Positions 35,879 through 44,305 of a stretch of DNA of 64,000 nucleotides are shown piece by piece. Location of the stretch: positions 62,001 through 126,000 of the forward strand of contig NZ_KQ948928.1 in NCBI RefSeq assembly GCF_001514235.1, given 5' to 3'. The position numbers and the translations under genes were made by a program. The notes beneath the pieces are model-generated. The model was not told the DNA's origin. It did not search any database and saw only the letters and a program-made list of their open reading frames with translations. This DNA comes from Streptomyces caeruleatus. Lineage in GTDB: Bacteria; Actinomycetota; Actinomycetes; Streptomycetales; Streptomycetaceae. Numbering within the stretch: the stretch's first letter is position 1; each line of letters begins with the position of its first letter.

Positions 35879-36502
35879 ATGGTTACTTCGCCCTGGACGG
35901 CCGCCCCCGCTCAGACGGCCTCTCTCCGCCGGCGTGGCGCTGTGCTCGAACGCGCGATCCTCGACGCCGCGCTGGAACAGCTCAGTACGGTCGGATGGAA
36001 CGGCCTGACGATGGAAGGCGTCGCCGCCGGCGCGCAGACCGGGAAGGCCGCCGTCTATCGGCGCTGGCCGTCCAAGGAGGATCTCGTCGCCGACGCGCTG
36101 CGTGCCGGGCTGCCGCGGTTCGAGTCGGCTCCCGATCTGGGGAGTGTGCGCGAAGATCTGCTCGAGCTGTGTCGGCAGGCGCGTGAGGCGATGTTCTCCC
36201 GCCCCGGTTTCGCGCTGCGATCGGTGATTCACGAATGCGACAACCTTCAGGCGGAGCGGTTTCATGGCGTGATCTTCGAGGGGGTCGTGGAGCCGACGCT
36301 CGGGCTGCTCCGGGAGGTCATCACCCGTGGCATTGCACGAGGCGAGGTGCGGTCCGACGCGGCGAACGGCTATGTGTTCGACGCCATTCCGGCGATGATG
36401 ATGTACCGATCGAAGATGTGCTCAAGCGAATGGAACGACCAGGACCTCGAGGAGATGATCGACCAGTTGATGCTTCCGCTGCTCCGCCCGACGCGCGACT
36501 GA
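35879..36502 (+). CDS. TetR/AcrR-family repressor of the efflux pump
   Basis: A 207-residue regulator. The N-terminal HTH (AILDAALEQLSTVGWNGLTMEGVAAGAQTGKAAVYRRW, residues 24-60, with helix 3 in the KAAVYRRW part) is followed by an all-helical ligand-binding domain. ATG at 35879 has GGAG about nine bases before it; an upstream TTG at 35858 is a possible alternative. The location and the duplicated palindromes point to control of the divergent DHA2 exporter. Confidence 0.9.
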   Translation: MVTSPWTAAPAQTASLRRRGAVLERAILDAALEQLSTVGWNGLTMEGVAAGAQTGKAAVYRRWPSKEDLVADALRAGLPRFESAPDLGSVREDLLELCRQAREAMFSRPGFALRSVIHECDNLQAERFHGVIFEGVVEPTLGLLREVITRGIARGEVRSDAANGYVFDAIPAMMMYRSKMCSSEWNDQDLEEMIDQLMLPLLRPTRD

Positions 36503-36584
36503 AGCACCGCTCCGGCAGCCTGGAGGTCGCGTCGGTGAACCGGGGTGTCGAAGCCCGTCGCGGTCGGCGTACGCTAAGGGCGCC

Positions 36585-37286
36585 ATGCCGTACGAACCGC
36601 CTACTCATACCGTCGAGCGCTCCCTTCGAGCCACGACCGGAGCGAAGATCATTGCCGGTGTCGACGAGGTGGGGCGCGGCGCGTGGGCCGGTCCCGTCAC
36701 CGTCTGCGCCGCGATCACCGGACTGCGTCGGCCCCCCGCAGGGCTCACCGACTCCAAGCTGCTCACCATCAAGCGGCGAACCGAGCTCGCCGGTCTGCTG
36801 CGGACGTGGGTGACGTCGTATGCCCTCGGTCACGCCTCTCCGGAGGAGATCGACGACCTGGGGATGACGGCCTCGCTGCGGCTCGCCGCGGGTCGTGCCC
36901 TGGAAGCCCTGCCGGTCCGTCCCGACGCGGTGATCCTGGACGGGAAGCACGACTACCTCGGGAACCCTTGGAAGGTCCGGACGGTGATCAAGGGCGACCG
37001 GTCGTGTGTGGCGGTCGCGGCAGCCTCGGTGATCGCCAAGGTGCAGCGCGACAAAATGATGGCCGAACTGGGTATCGACCATGCAGACTTCGGTTTTGCG
37101 GACAACGCCGGGTATCCGTCACCCGTGCACAAGGCCGCACTGGCGGAGCGGGGGCCCACCCCGTACCACCGGTTGTCGTGGGCGTATCTTGATGCGCTGC
37201 CCCAGTGGCGGCATCTCAAGAAGGCCCGCACCTGGGTGGAAGGAAGCGTTCCGGAGATCGAGGGTCAGCTCGGCTTCGATTTCTGA
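36585..37286 (+). CDS. rnhB: Ribonuclease HII
   Basis: A 233-residue enzyme cleaving RNA of RNA/DNA hybrids and excising misincorporated ribonucleotides. The catalytic Asp-Glu pair lies in GVDEVGRGAWAGP (near residue 26), further acidic ligands in VILDGKHDYL and in the GID.ADFGF region, and the C-terminal GPTPYHRLSW matches the family. It is on the plus strand, 82 bases after the TetR gene. Length is normal. Confidence 0.95.
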   Translation: MPYEPPTHTVERSLRATTGAKIIAGVDEVGRGAWAGPVTVCAAITGLRRPPAGLTDSKLLTIKRRTELAGLLRTWVTSYALGHASPEEIDDLGMTASLRLAAGRALEALPVRPDAVILDGKHDYLGNPWKVRTVIKGDRSCVAVAAASVIAKVQRDKMMAELGIDHADFGFADNAGYPSPVHKAALAERGPTPYHRLSWAYLDALPQWRHLKKARTWVEGSVPEIEGQLGFDF

Positions 37287-37354
37287 CGGTTCCGCTCGCA
37301 CTTGTGTGCCACCCGCTGGCGCGAGCCGCACCAGCGTTTGATAAACATCAGCTC

Positions 37355-37996
37355 ATGCCTCTCATTCCCGAGGAGCCTCAGATTCACGAGAGTGCCCAGG
37401 GTCCCCGCGCCACGCCGGCCAGCGGCCGTACCGCGCCGACCCCTCGCCCCGTACCCGGCCCCCGCCCCGCGGCTCCGTCGCGTCCCGGCCGAACCGGGCC
37501 CCCGCGGCCCGCGCCGCCGGCGCAACGTACGCCGCGCGACGTGGCCGTGACCAAGCCCGGACCGGCCGGTCCGGCTGCCCCCGCCGTCTCCGCTCCGGCT
37601 GCGGCGACCCCGCAGATCCAGCTGATCCCGGCTTCCCCCGAGGGCGCGCTCGACGCCGCCGAGGAAGCCGTCGACCTGCTCCTGGATTCGGGCCGTGCCC
37701 CCAGCGACGTGCTGGTGATCACCACGGGTGAACAGCACCCGTGGGCCGCCCACGAGCTGTCCTTCGGCGAAGCCTCCTACTGGGCGCAGCACGACGCGGG
37801 AGACGACGTCTTCTACGCCGATGCCGCGGTCGCGGGTCGTGCCGCGGTGCGTCCCGTGGTCGTGGTGGCTGTCAACGGCGGCCCCGACACCGTTGCTGCC
37901 ACCGCCCTGCCTCTGGCCATCGGCCGGGCCGGTGCCCTGCTGATCGTCTGCGGCGACCCGCAGCGGATCAACTCGGTGCTGGGCGCGGGCGTCTGA
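37355..37996 (+). CDS. Hypothetical protein with Pro-rich N-terminus
   Basis: A 213-residue protein starting MPLIPEEPQIHESAQG. Residues 15-85 are Pro/Arg/Ala-rich and likely disordered. The C-terminal 110 residues (PEGALDAAEEAVDLLLDSG, VLVITTGEQHPWAAHELSF, VVVVAVNGGPDTVAATALP, ALLIVCGDP) form a compact alpha/beta region; the VNGG and CGDP signatures resemble the C-terminal domain of UvrD-like helicases or PIF1-type nucleases in layout, but no catalytic residues are present. It follows rnhB by 68 bases and is probably co-transcribed. Function unknown. Confidence 0.65.
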   Translation: MPLIPEEPQIHESAQGPRATPASGRTAPTPRPVPGPRPAAPSRPGRTGPPRPAPPAQRTPRDVAVTKPGPAGPAAPAVSAPAAATPQIQLIPASPEGALDAAEEAVDLLLDSGRAPSDVLVITTGEQHPWAAHELSFGEASYWAQHDAGDDVFYADAAVAGRAAVRPVVVVAVNGGPDTVAATALPLAIGRAGALLIVCGDPQRINSVLGAGV

Positions 37997-38553
37997 GCCG
38001 GATCCGGCTCGTCCTGGGGGAAACTCCGCGGGACACCGGGGGACAGGATAGGGCGCCGTCGCTGAGGCGGCGTCTGCACGGTGGCACCCTTGGCGTACGC
38101 GGACGAGCGTAGAGCTCGCTGTGCGCAGGTTCGGCGAACCCTCATGAGCGTCCATGCCGACGGACAGTCGTCGTGGGTCGACAGTCGTGAGGGCGCGGCC
38201 GATCGCCGGACGCGGGATGCCGCGATGGCGCCTGGGCGGAAGCGCCGGGCCTGTCGCCGTCTGGTTCGTGGTACGAGCTGGACGGGCCTTGGCCTGCCGT
38301 TGCTCGGCCGAGTTCGAAAAGCTCCGGGCGCTCGTGTCGTGGTGTCCGCGGTTGCCGATGTCGGGTGTCGCAGCGTGCTCAGCAGCCGCCGCGACTTGTC
38401 CGACAGCGCCGTATCTCGTACGGCAGGCGTCGTATCTCGTAGGGCAGAGTCGTGCCCGGTGCAGCAGCGTCGAATCTCGTGCGTCGGGAGCCGTGGCGGT
38501 TGTGTCGTACGGTGCGTGGCCGTGCTGTCAGCTGTGAAGCACGGTCCGTTCCC
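37997..38553. other. Long convergent intergenic region with a repeated 11-mer
   Basis: This 557-base gap between convergent genes has no convincing coding frame. It begins with a weak hairpin (CGCCG..CGGCG near 38051-38070). The 11-mer CGTATCTCGTA occurs at 38410-38420 and 38431-38441, and as CGAATCTCGTG at 38471-38481, spaced 21 and 40 bases, that is two and about four helical turns. A small RNA or a DNA-binding site could lie here. Confidence 0.5.
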
Positions 38554-39189
38554 TCAGCGGGCTGCCGCGCGCCGGAGGACCTCCGAGGCCGCGCCGCCGG
38601 TGCGGGGTATCGGGAGCGGTGACTCGGACGTGGCGAAGGGCTCGGGTGCGGAGTCGGTGTTGGGGCGGCGTCCGCCGCGGCCCTCGCCGAGCACCTGCCA
38701 GCCGTCACGGGTCAGCGTGATGTACGCCCCGCACCGCAGCCCATGCAAGGTGCAGGCGTCACGCAGCCCCCACATCCACGCGCCGTCCTCCTCCGTCCAA
38801 CGGGCGTCGCCCTCACGGCAGTAGAGCAGCACCGCGGTGCGCACCGGGGTGCGACGCCGCAGGTCGTGCGGGATGACGCGGCGCAGCTGGGCGAGCAGCG
38901 CGTTGCGGAACATCCAGCCGTCGGCCGGGGACGGGCGGCGAATGAACGAGGCGCTCGCCCGAAGACGCTCGTCCGGGTCGAGGACGGCCACGATCGCCGT
39001 CGCAGGTTTCGGGCGATGCCGGGAGTGCAGACCGCTGACGACCTCGCGGGGGTTGCGCAGCAGTGGGATGCCCGCGGCGGCCCACTCCGCGGGTTCGAGC
39101 ATGCGGGCCAGAGGGTTGGCGGATGCGGCGGGCAGGTCGGCTGACGTCGACATGGATGCCGCGGAGGACGGAGCGAATCCGAAGGTCAC
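38554..39189 (-). CDS. Hypothetical protein of unknown function
   Basis: A 211-residue soluble protein. GTG at 39189 follows GGGAGGA by five bases, a strong start signal; the upstream extension is rejected. Its core (EWAAAGIPLLRNPREVVSGL, TAIVAVLDPDERLRASASF, GWMFRNALLAQLRRVIP, AVLLYCREGDARWTEEDGAW, RDACTLHGLRCGAYITLTRDGWQVL) looks like an alpha/beta fold, with a disordered C-terminal tail. It resembles the JAB-like or RadC-like layout in having a DPDERL-type acidic segment, but no family could be assigned with confidence. Divergent from recQ. Confidence 0.65.
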   Translation of the reverse strand: MTFGFAPSSAASMSTSADLPAASANPLARMLEPAEWAAAGIPLLRNPREVVSGLHSRHRPKPATAIVAVLDPDERLRASASFIRRPSPADGWMFRNALLAQLRRVIPHDLRRRTPVRTAVLLYCREGDARWTEEDGAWMWGLRDACTLHGLRCGAYITLTRDGWQVLGEGRGGRRPNTDSAPEPFATSESPLPIPRTGGAASEVLRRAAAR

Positions 39190-39524
39190 GGTCCTCCCTT
39201 CGGCTACGCGCCCACTCTGCGGGCGAGGTCGGAATCGGGGGAGCGCACACCGCAGCAGAGCCCTACCGGTCCACGGACGAGCCGTGCGGGGAGCGGACTT
39301 CAATTCTTCCTGCCGAACCTGAATGCGGCAACGAGCAATTGGGGCCACCGACCGTTATCTGGTGGTGCGAGGGTTATATCCCTACCCAGTGCGTCACTGT
39401 GCGATGCATGGGGCGGCCGGCATCACCAGGTCGTGGCTGCTCACCAGCTCTGTCGACGGCACAGGAGCGCCGGTCGCGCCGGGTGAGGTGGCTGGTTGTC
39501 AGTGCCATCAGGTTGCATGGAGGC
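39190..39524. other. Divergent promoter region upstream of recQ
   Basis: This 335-base region holds the promoters of the hypothetical gene (minus) and recQ (plus). The most AT-rich hexamer is TTATAT near 39372-39378, a possible minus-ten element; no good minus-35 partner and no SOS box were found. Confidence 0.4.
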
Positions 39525-41684
39525 ATGAACAATCTGGAGCTCCGCGCTGAAGCCGATGCCATCCTCGCCGAGCTCGTCGGTGCCCAGGAGGGGGCGGCGC
39601 GGCTGCGTGAGGACCAGTGGCAGGCCGTGGCGGCTCTGGTGGAGGACCGCCGACGTGCACTGGTGGTGCAGCGCACCGGTTGGGGCAAGTCAGCGGTGTA
39701 CTTCGTCGCCACCGCCCTGCTGCGCCGTCGGGGCGCCGGTCCGACCGTGATCGTCTCCCCGCTGCTGGCATTGATGCGCAACCAGGTCGAATCGGCGGCC
39801 CGGGCCGGCATCCAGGCGCGGACCATCAACTCGGCCAACCCCGAGGAGTGGGACACCATCTACGAGGAGGTCGAGCGCGGTGAGACCGACGTTCTGTTGG
39901 TGAGCCCGGAGCGCCTCAATTCCGTGGATTTCCGCGAGCAGTTGCTGCCCAAGCTCGCGGCCACGACCGGCCTACTGGTGGTCGACGAGGCGCACTGCAT
40001 CTCCGACTGGGGCCATGACTTCCGGCCTGACTACCGCCGCCTGCGGGCGATGCTCGCCGCACTGGCCCCCGGCGTTCCGGTGCTGGCGACCACGGCGACC
40101 GCCAACGCGCGCGTGACGGCGGACGTGGCCGAGCAACTGGGTACCGGCGCCGGTGAGGCTCTGGTGCTGCGCGGCTCGCTGGAGCGGGAGAGCCTGCGGT
40201 TGGGGGTGGTCCAGCTGCCGGATGCCGCACACCGTCTGGCCTGGCTGGCCGAGCATCTGGACGAGATGCAGGGCTCCGGGATCATCTACACGCTCACCGT
40301 GGCCGCGGCCGAGGAGGCGACCGCCTTCCTGCGGCAGCGCGGCTTCCATGTGGCCTCCTACACAGGGCGCACGGAGAACGCCGACCGGCTGCAGGCCGAG
40401 GCCGACCTGCTGGCGAACCGGGTCAAGGCGCTGGTCGCCACGTCGGCGCTGGGCATGGGGTTCGACAAGCCGGACCTGGGCTTCGTGGTGCACCTCGGCT
40501 CGCCGTCCTCGCCGATCGCGTACTACCAGCAGGTCGGTCGCGCCGGCCGCGGTGTCGAGCACGCGGATGTGCTGCTGCTGCCCGGCAAGGAGGACGAGGC
40601 CATCTGGCGCTACTTCGCCGATACGGCTTTCCCGCCCGAGGCACAGGTCCGGCAGACGCTCTCGGCTCTGGCCGACGCTGGACGACCGCTGTCTGTGCCG
40701 GCCCTGGAGGCGGCGGTGGATCTTCGGCGGACCCGGCTGGAGACCATGCTCAAGGTCCTCGACGTGGACGGGGCGGTCAAGCGGGTCAAGGGTGGCTGGA
40801 TCTCCACCGGCGAACAGTGGATCTACGACTCTGAGCGGTACGCGTGGGTGGCGCGGCAGCGGACGGCCGAGCAGCAGGCCATGCGGGATTACGTGAGCGC
40901 GTCCGGGTGCCGGATGGAGTTCCTGCGTCGGCAGCTGGACGACGAGGGTGCCGCTCCGTGCGGCCGCTGCGACAACTGCGCGGGCACCTGGATCGCGTCG
41001 TCCGTCTCGGCCGAGGCGCTGACAGGGGCGGCGAAGGAGCTCGATCGCCCCGGCGTGGAGGTCGAACCGCGCAGGATGTGGCCGACGGGGATGCCTGCCT
41101 TGGGTATCGACCTCAAGGGACGTATCCCGGCGAAGGAACAGTGCTCCACCGGGCGGGCCCTGGGGCGGCTGTCGGACATCGGCTGGGGCAACCGCCTGCG
41201 CCCCCTGCTGGCCGAGAGCGCCCCCGACGGCCCGGTCCCCGATGACGTCCTTCAGGCCGCGGTCGCGGTGCTCGCCGACTGGGCGCGTTCACCGGGCGGC
41301 TGGGCGCCGAACGTCCCGGACGCCTCCGCCCGGCCGGTGGGCATCGTCGCCGTACCGTCACTGGCCCGCCCACAACTGGTTGCCTCCCTCGCCCAGGGCA
41401 TCGCCGGCATCGGCCGCCTGCCCTTCCTGGGAACCCTGACCTATACCGGGCCGAGCGGCGCCCACGCGGTACGGCGAAGCAACTCCGCCCAACGCCTGCG
41501 GTCGCTGTCCGGCACGTTCACCGTCTCCGAGGAACTGGCCGGTGCCCTGGCGAGCTCCCAGGGACCCGTCCTGCTCGTCGACGACTACACCGACTCCGGC
41601 TGGACCCTCGCCGTCGCGGCCCGGTTGCTTCGCCGGGCAGGCAGTGGAGAGGTGCTTCCTTTGGTTCTCGCTGCGGCGGGGTGA
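39525..41684 (+). CDS. recQ: RecQ-family DNA helicase with phosphoribosyltransferase-like C-terminal domain
   Basis: A 719-residue superfamily 2 helicase. Walker A is QRTGWGKSAVY (near residue 48), the DEAH box VVDEAHCISDWGHDF is near 152, and the ARGP-like SSPIAYYQQVGRAGRG motif VI is near 328. A zinc-binding cluster follows (GCRMEF ... CGRCDNC, near 460-485). The last 170 residues are unusual: RPVGIVAVPSLARPQLVASL and VLLVDDYTDSGWT (near 683) match a PRPP-binding phosphoribosyltransferase fold of the ComF type. The ATG at 39525 is only one base after GGAGG, so a TTG at 39513 may be the true start. Confidence 0.85.
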   Translation: MNNLELRAEADAILAELVGAQEGAARLREDQWQAVAALVEDRRRALVVQRTGWGKSAVYFVATALLRRRGAGPTVIVSPLLALMRNQVESAARAGIQARTINSANPEEWDTIYEEVERGETDVLLVSPERLNSVDFREQLLPKLAATTGLLVVDEAHCISDWGHDFRPDYRRLRAMLAALAPGVPVLATTATANARVTADVAEQLGTGAGEALVLRGSLERESLRLGVVQLPDAAHRLAWLAEHLDEMQGSGIIYTLTVAAAEEATAFLRQRGFHVASYTGRTENADRLQAEADLLANRVKALVATSALGMGFDKPDLGFVVHLGSPSSPIAYYQQVGRAGRGVEHADVLLLPGKEDEAIWRYFADTAFPPEAQVRQTLSALADAGRPLSVPALEAAVDLRRTRLETMLKVLDVDGAVKRVKGGWISTGEQWIYDSERYAWVARQRTAEQQAMRDYVSASGCRMEFLRRQLDDEGAAPCGRCDNCAGTWIASSVSAEALTGAAKELDRPGVEVEPRRMWPTGMPALGIDLKGRIPAKEQCSTGRALGRLSDIGWGNRLRPLLAESAPDGPVPDDVLQAAVAVLADWARSPGGWAPNVPDASARPVGIVAVPSLARPQLVASLAQGIAGIGRLPFLGTLTYTGPSGAHAVRRSNSAQRLRSLSGTFTVSEELAGALASSQGPVLLVDDYTDSGWTLAVAARLLRRAGSGEVLPLVLAAAG

Positions 41685-42198
41685 CCTCGCAGAGAGGCGT
41701 GATCGAGGGGTGTGCGCTGGGGCGAACTCGCTTGCCAAGTCTGCGGCGAGACCGTCCTGCAGGGAGCGGAGGACGCATTCGGTGGACGTGATGTCGACGT
41801 CATAGCGGAAGGCGTCGCCGCGTCTCCGCGGGTAGCCCCGGCGCCGGGCGTGTCCCTGACGTGCGGGACTTCGATGCGGTCAGTGGCCCTCAAATACATC
41901 AGCCAGCCATCAGCGGATCCCGCAGCGACGCGATGCCGAGTGAGGACACGAACCGCATGTCGTCGTAGACGAGTTCGGTGTGTTGCTCGTTGACCAGGAC
42001 CCGCGCTAGCGCGCTGCCGGGGTCCGGGAGGAGCCTGCCGCTGCTTGCGCTGAGGAGGGCGAGTTCACGGACCAGTGGGTTACGCGGGGTGCCGGTCGTT
42101 CCTGACACAACTGGCCGTAGTGGCCCGGTTGTCGTGGCCCTGATCGGACTTATCCACAGGGTCAAGCGGAACATCGCGATCCGGGAGATCGTCGTCGC
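41685..42198. other. 514-base region with no convincing gene, possibly decayed
   Basis: Frames of 74-121 codons exist on both strands, but none has a good ribosome-binding site or typical Streptomyces third-position bias throughout. The minus-strand frame ending at 41899 contains the plausible segment RELALLSASSGRLLPDPGSALARVLVNEQH, which could be a gene fragment. An AT-richer segment at 42100-42190 precedes the DUF4192 gene and probably holds its promoter. Confidence 0.45.
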
Positions 42199-43995
42199 AT
42201 GACGAATCACAGCGACACCACCGGATCTCCTGAGCGCGACGACAACCCGGGCGGCGAGCACCACGTCGCCCCTGGAGCAACCGACTCGAACGACACGTCA
42301 GAGATGTACGACGCGCCCGCCGGGCCGGACGAAGACCATGCACGCCCGCGTCACGTGGCCCAACTCGACTGCACCCCGCACGAAGCGCACCTGCCCGAGC
42401 ACCAGGTCACCCTGCGCACCCCGGCCGAACTGGCCGACGCCCTGCCCTATCTCCTCGGATACCGCCCCGAGGACAGCATCGTGCTCGTCGCACTGCACGA
42501 CAGGGCAGGCCGCGGCCGGTTCGGCGGCCGGGCACGGCTCGGCATCCCCGCGGGTGCGGACGACTGGGACTCCGCCGCCACGCAGCTGGCGCACGGGCTG
42601 GTGACGGGCAGCGAGCGCAGGGGAGCGCGGCCGGAGCAGATGGTCGCCTTCCTCTGCCAGGAGCCGGCAAAGGGCGAGACGGGCCGACAGGTCATGGAAC
42701 AGCTGCGACCGCTGGCCCAGAAGATGCGTGTCGCATGCGGCAGCCTGGACGTGCCGGTGATCGAGGCGCTCTGCATCTCGGACGGTCGCTTCTGGTCGTA
42801 CTGCTGCGATCGAGCCGAGTGCTGCCCGCCCGAGGGCCGCCCCATGGGCTTGCCCGGTACGTCCGTGCTGGCCGCAGCGGCCACGTACGCCGGAGTTCAG
42901 GTACGCGGCACACTGCGCGAGTTGCGGGCCAGGCTGCTGCCCCTTGAGACCGCTGCCGCCCTGGAGCAGGAGGCCGCTCTGGACGCGGCCGGGCTGGCGC
43001 TGGTCTCCAGGATCCTCGACGACGCGACCCGAGGAGGTGTGGCCCAGGAGACGCTCGAACTCGCTGACCGACTCATGGGCCGGTTCGCCGCGGCGCCGCC
43101 ACTTTCCGGTGCGCTCACATCGGACCTCAGGGACGACGAACTGCTCGGGCACGACGAAGCCGCGAGGCTGATTCTGGGTCTGCAGGACCGTGCGACCCGT
43201 GACCGCGCGGCCGAATGGATGGAGGGCGACGAGGCCGGTCCCGCCCTCCGGCTGTGGCGAGCGCTGGCCCGCCGCTGTGTCGGTTCGTACAGCGAGCACG
43301 CGGCGGCGCCCCTCACCCTCGCCGGATGGGTCGCCTGGTCCACCGGCGATGATCTGGAGGCCCGAGAAGCCCTTGCCATGGCACTCGGCGCGGACCGCGA
43401 CTACCTCTTCGCCCGTCTGCTGCACCAAGCCTGCAACGAGGGTCTGGACCCTGAATCGATCCGGCGCTGCTTGCGTTCGGAACGTGAGGGGCGTGAGGGG
43501 CGTGAGGGACATCAGGGACCTCGGGGATCTCAGGGGCGTGAGGCACAGGAGGGCCATGCGGGACGCCACCAGGTATCTCAACGATGCCAGGGGACCAAGG
43601 GGCGCCAGGGGCCCGAGGGGATTGCCGCCGGGCCTCATGGCAAGCCCGAGGACGTGGAAGAGCCGCTGCGGGACGAAACGGCGAAGTCCGCGCTGAATTC
43701 CGAGTCCGCCCTGCATTCCGACGCCAGTGATCGTCGCCCCTCCCGGCACCCCGCGAGTTCGACCGGAAGGCTGCCTCGTTCCGCCGGGCCCACCGGGCGA
43801 GCGCAGAAGTCGAGCGTCTCCCTCCCCCGCGCCTCAGCGGGCACCCACCCCGCGGCCCCACGGCCGGGCGCCACGCTTCCGCGCGGTTCCAAGGGCACGG
43901 CTCCGCGTACGCCGAAGAAGGGCGCCGTTCGCCCGGGCGAGTCCCGCCCGGACAGCGTGCGTCCTGCAAGCCCAGGGGGCGAGGGGGATGCGTGA
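42199..43995 (+). CDS. DUF4192 protein with collagen-like repeat
   Basis: A 598-residue protein. Residues about 65-430 are the DUF4192 domain (LRTPAELADALPYLLGYRPEDSIVLVALHD, the conserved motif GYRPEDSIV). A Gly-X-Y-like stretch (about 428-475, starting REGREGREGHQGPRG) then leads into a Ser/Pro/Arg-rich tail of about 120 residues. The DUF4192 domain is an actinobacterial family of unknown function, often near cell-division or sigma-factor loci. The tail is probably disordered. The downstream gene is 310 bases away. Confidence 0.85.
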   Translation: MTNHSDTTGSPERDDNPGGEHHVAPGATDSNDTSEMYDAPAGPDEDHARPRHVAQLDCTPHEAHLPEHQVTLRTPAELADALPYLLGYRPEDSIVLVALHDRAGRGRFGGRARLGIPAGADDWDSAATQLAHGLVTGSERRGARPEQMVAFLCQEPAKGETGRQVMEQLRPLAQKMRVACGSLDVPVIEALCISDGRFWSYCCDRAECCPPEGRPMGLPGTSVLAAAATYAGVQVRGTLRELRARLLPLETAAALEQEAALDAAGLALVSRILDDATRGGVAQETLELADRLMGRFAAAPPLSGALTSDLRDDELLGHDEAARLILGLQDRATRDRAAEWMEGDEAGPALRLWRALARRCVGSYSEHAAAPLTLAGWVAWSTGDDLEAREALAMALGADRDYLFARLLHQACNEGLDPESIRRCLRSEREGREGREGHQGPRGSQGREAQEGHAGRHQVSQRCQGTKGRQGPEGIAAGPHGKPEDVEEPLRDETAKSALNSESALHSDASDRRPSRHPASSTGRLPRSAGPTGRAQKSSVSLPRASAGTHPAAPRPGATLPRGSKGTAPRTPKKGAVRPGESRPDSVRPASPGGEGDA

Positions 43996-44195
43996 ACGCT
44001 CGCGGCAGAGCGGCCCCCGTGACACGTCCGCTGGGCGGCATGGTGGCCCTGGCCATGGCGGACACGGCAGCCAGGCATGCCCCACCGCCACGAATCGTCT
44101 CCGCTCACCCGGCGCACTTGCTGACAGGGGCGGTCCTCCACCGCGGTCACCCCGCCCCGTGCGTGACCTGGAGGGATCCCTCCCCGTTCACCTGA
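43992..44195 (+). CDS. Possible small overlapping gene
   Basis: A 67-codon frame whose GTG start overlaps the DUF4192 stop by four bases (GTGA), a usual sign of translational coupling. The product (MNARGRAAPVTRPLGGMVAL ...) has no recognised features and modest codon bias. It may be spurious. Confidence 0.2.
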   Translation: MNARGRAAPVTRPLGGMVALAMADTAARHAPPPRIVSAHPAHLLTGAVLHRGHPAPCVTWRDPSPFT

Positions 44196-44305
44196 GTGGC
44201 GGAACGCGCGAACCGGCCGTGCCGCCGCACCGCCCCTGTCACTCCGGGTCCCCCAGCCGGCGCCGCACCCGCCCGAGGCGCACAGAGCGCAGAGGAAGTC
44301 GCCCC

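Noticed and set aside
33946..36186. A 746-codon plus-strand frame over the efflux gene
   Set aside because: It runs antisense through a complete 14-helix MFS gene and a real TetR operator region; no coherent protein.
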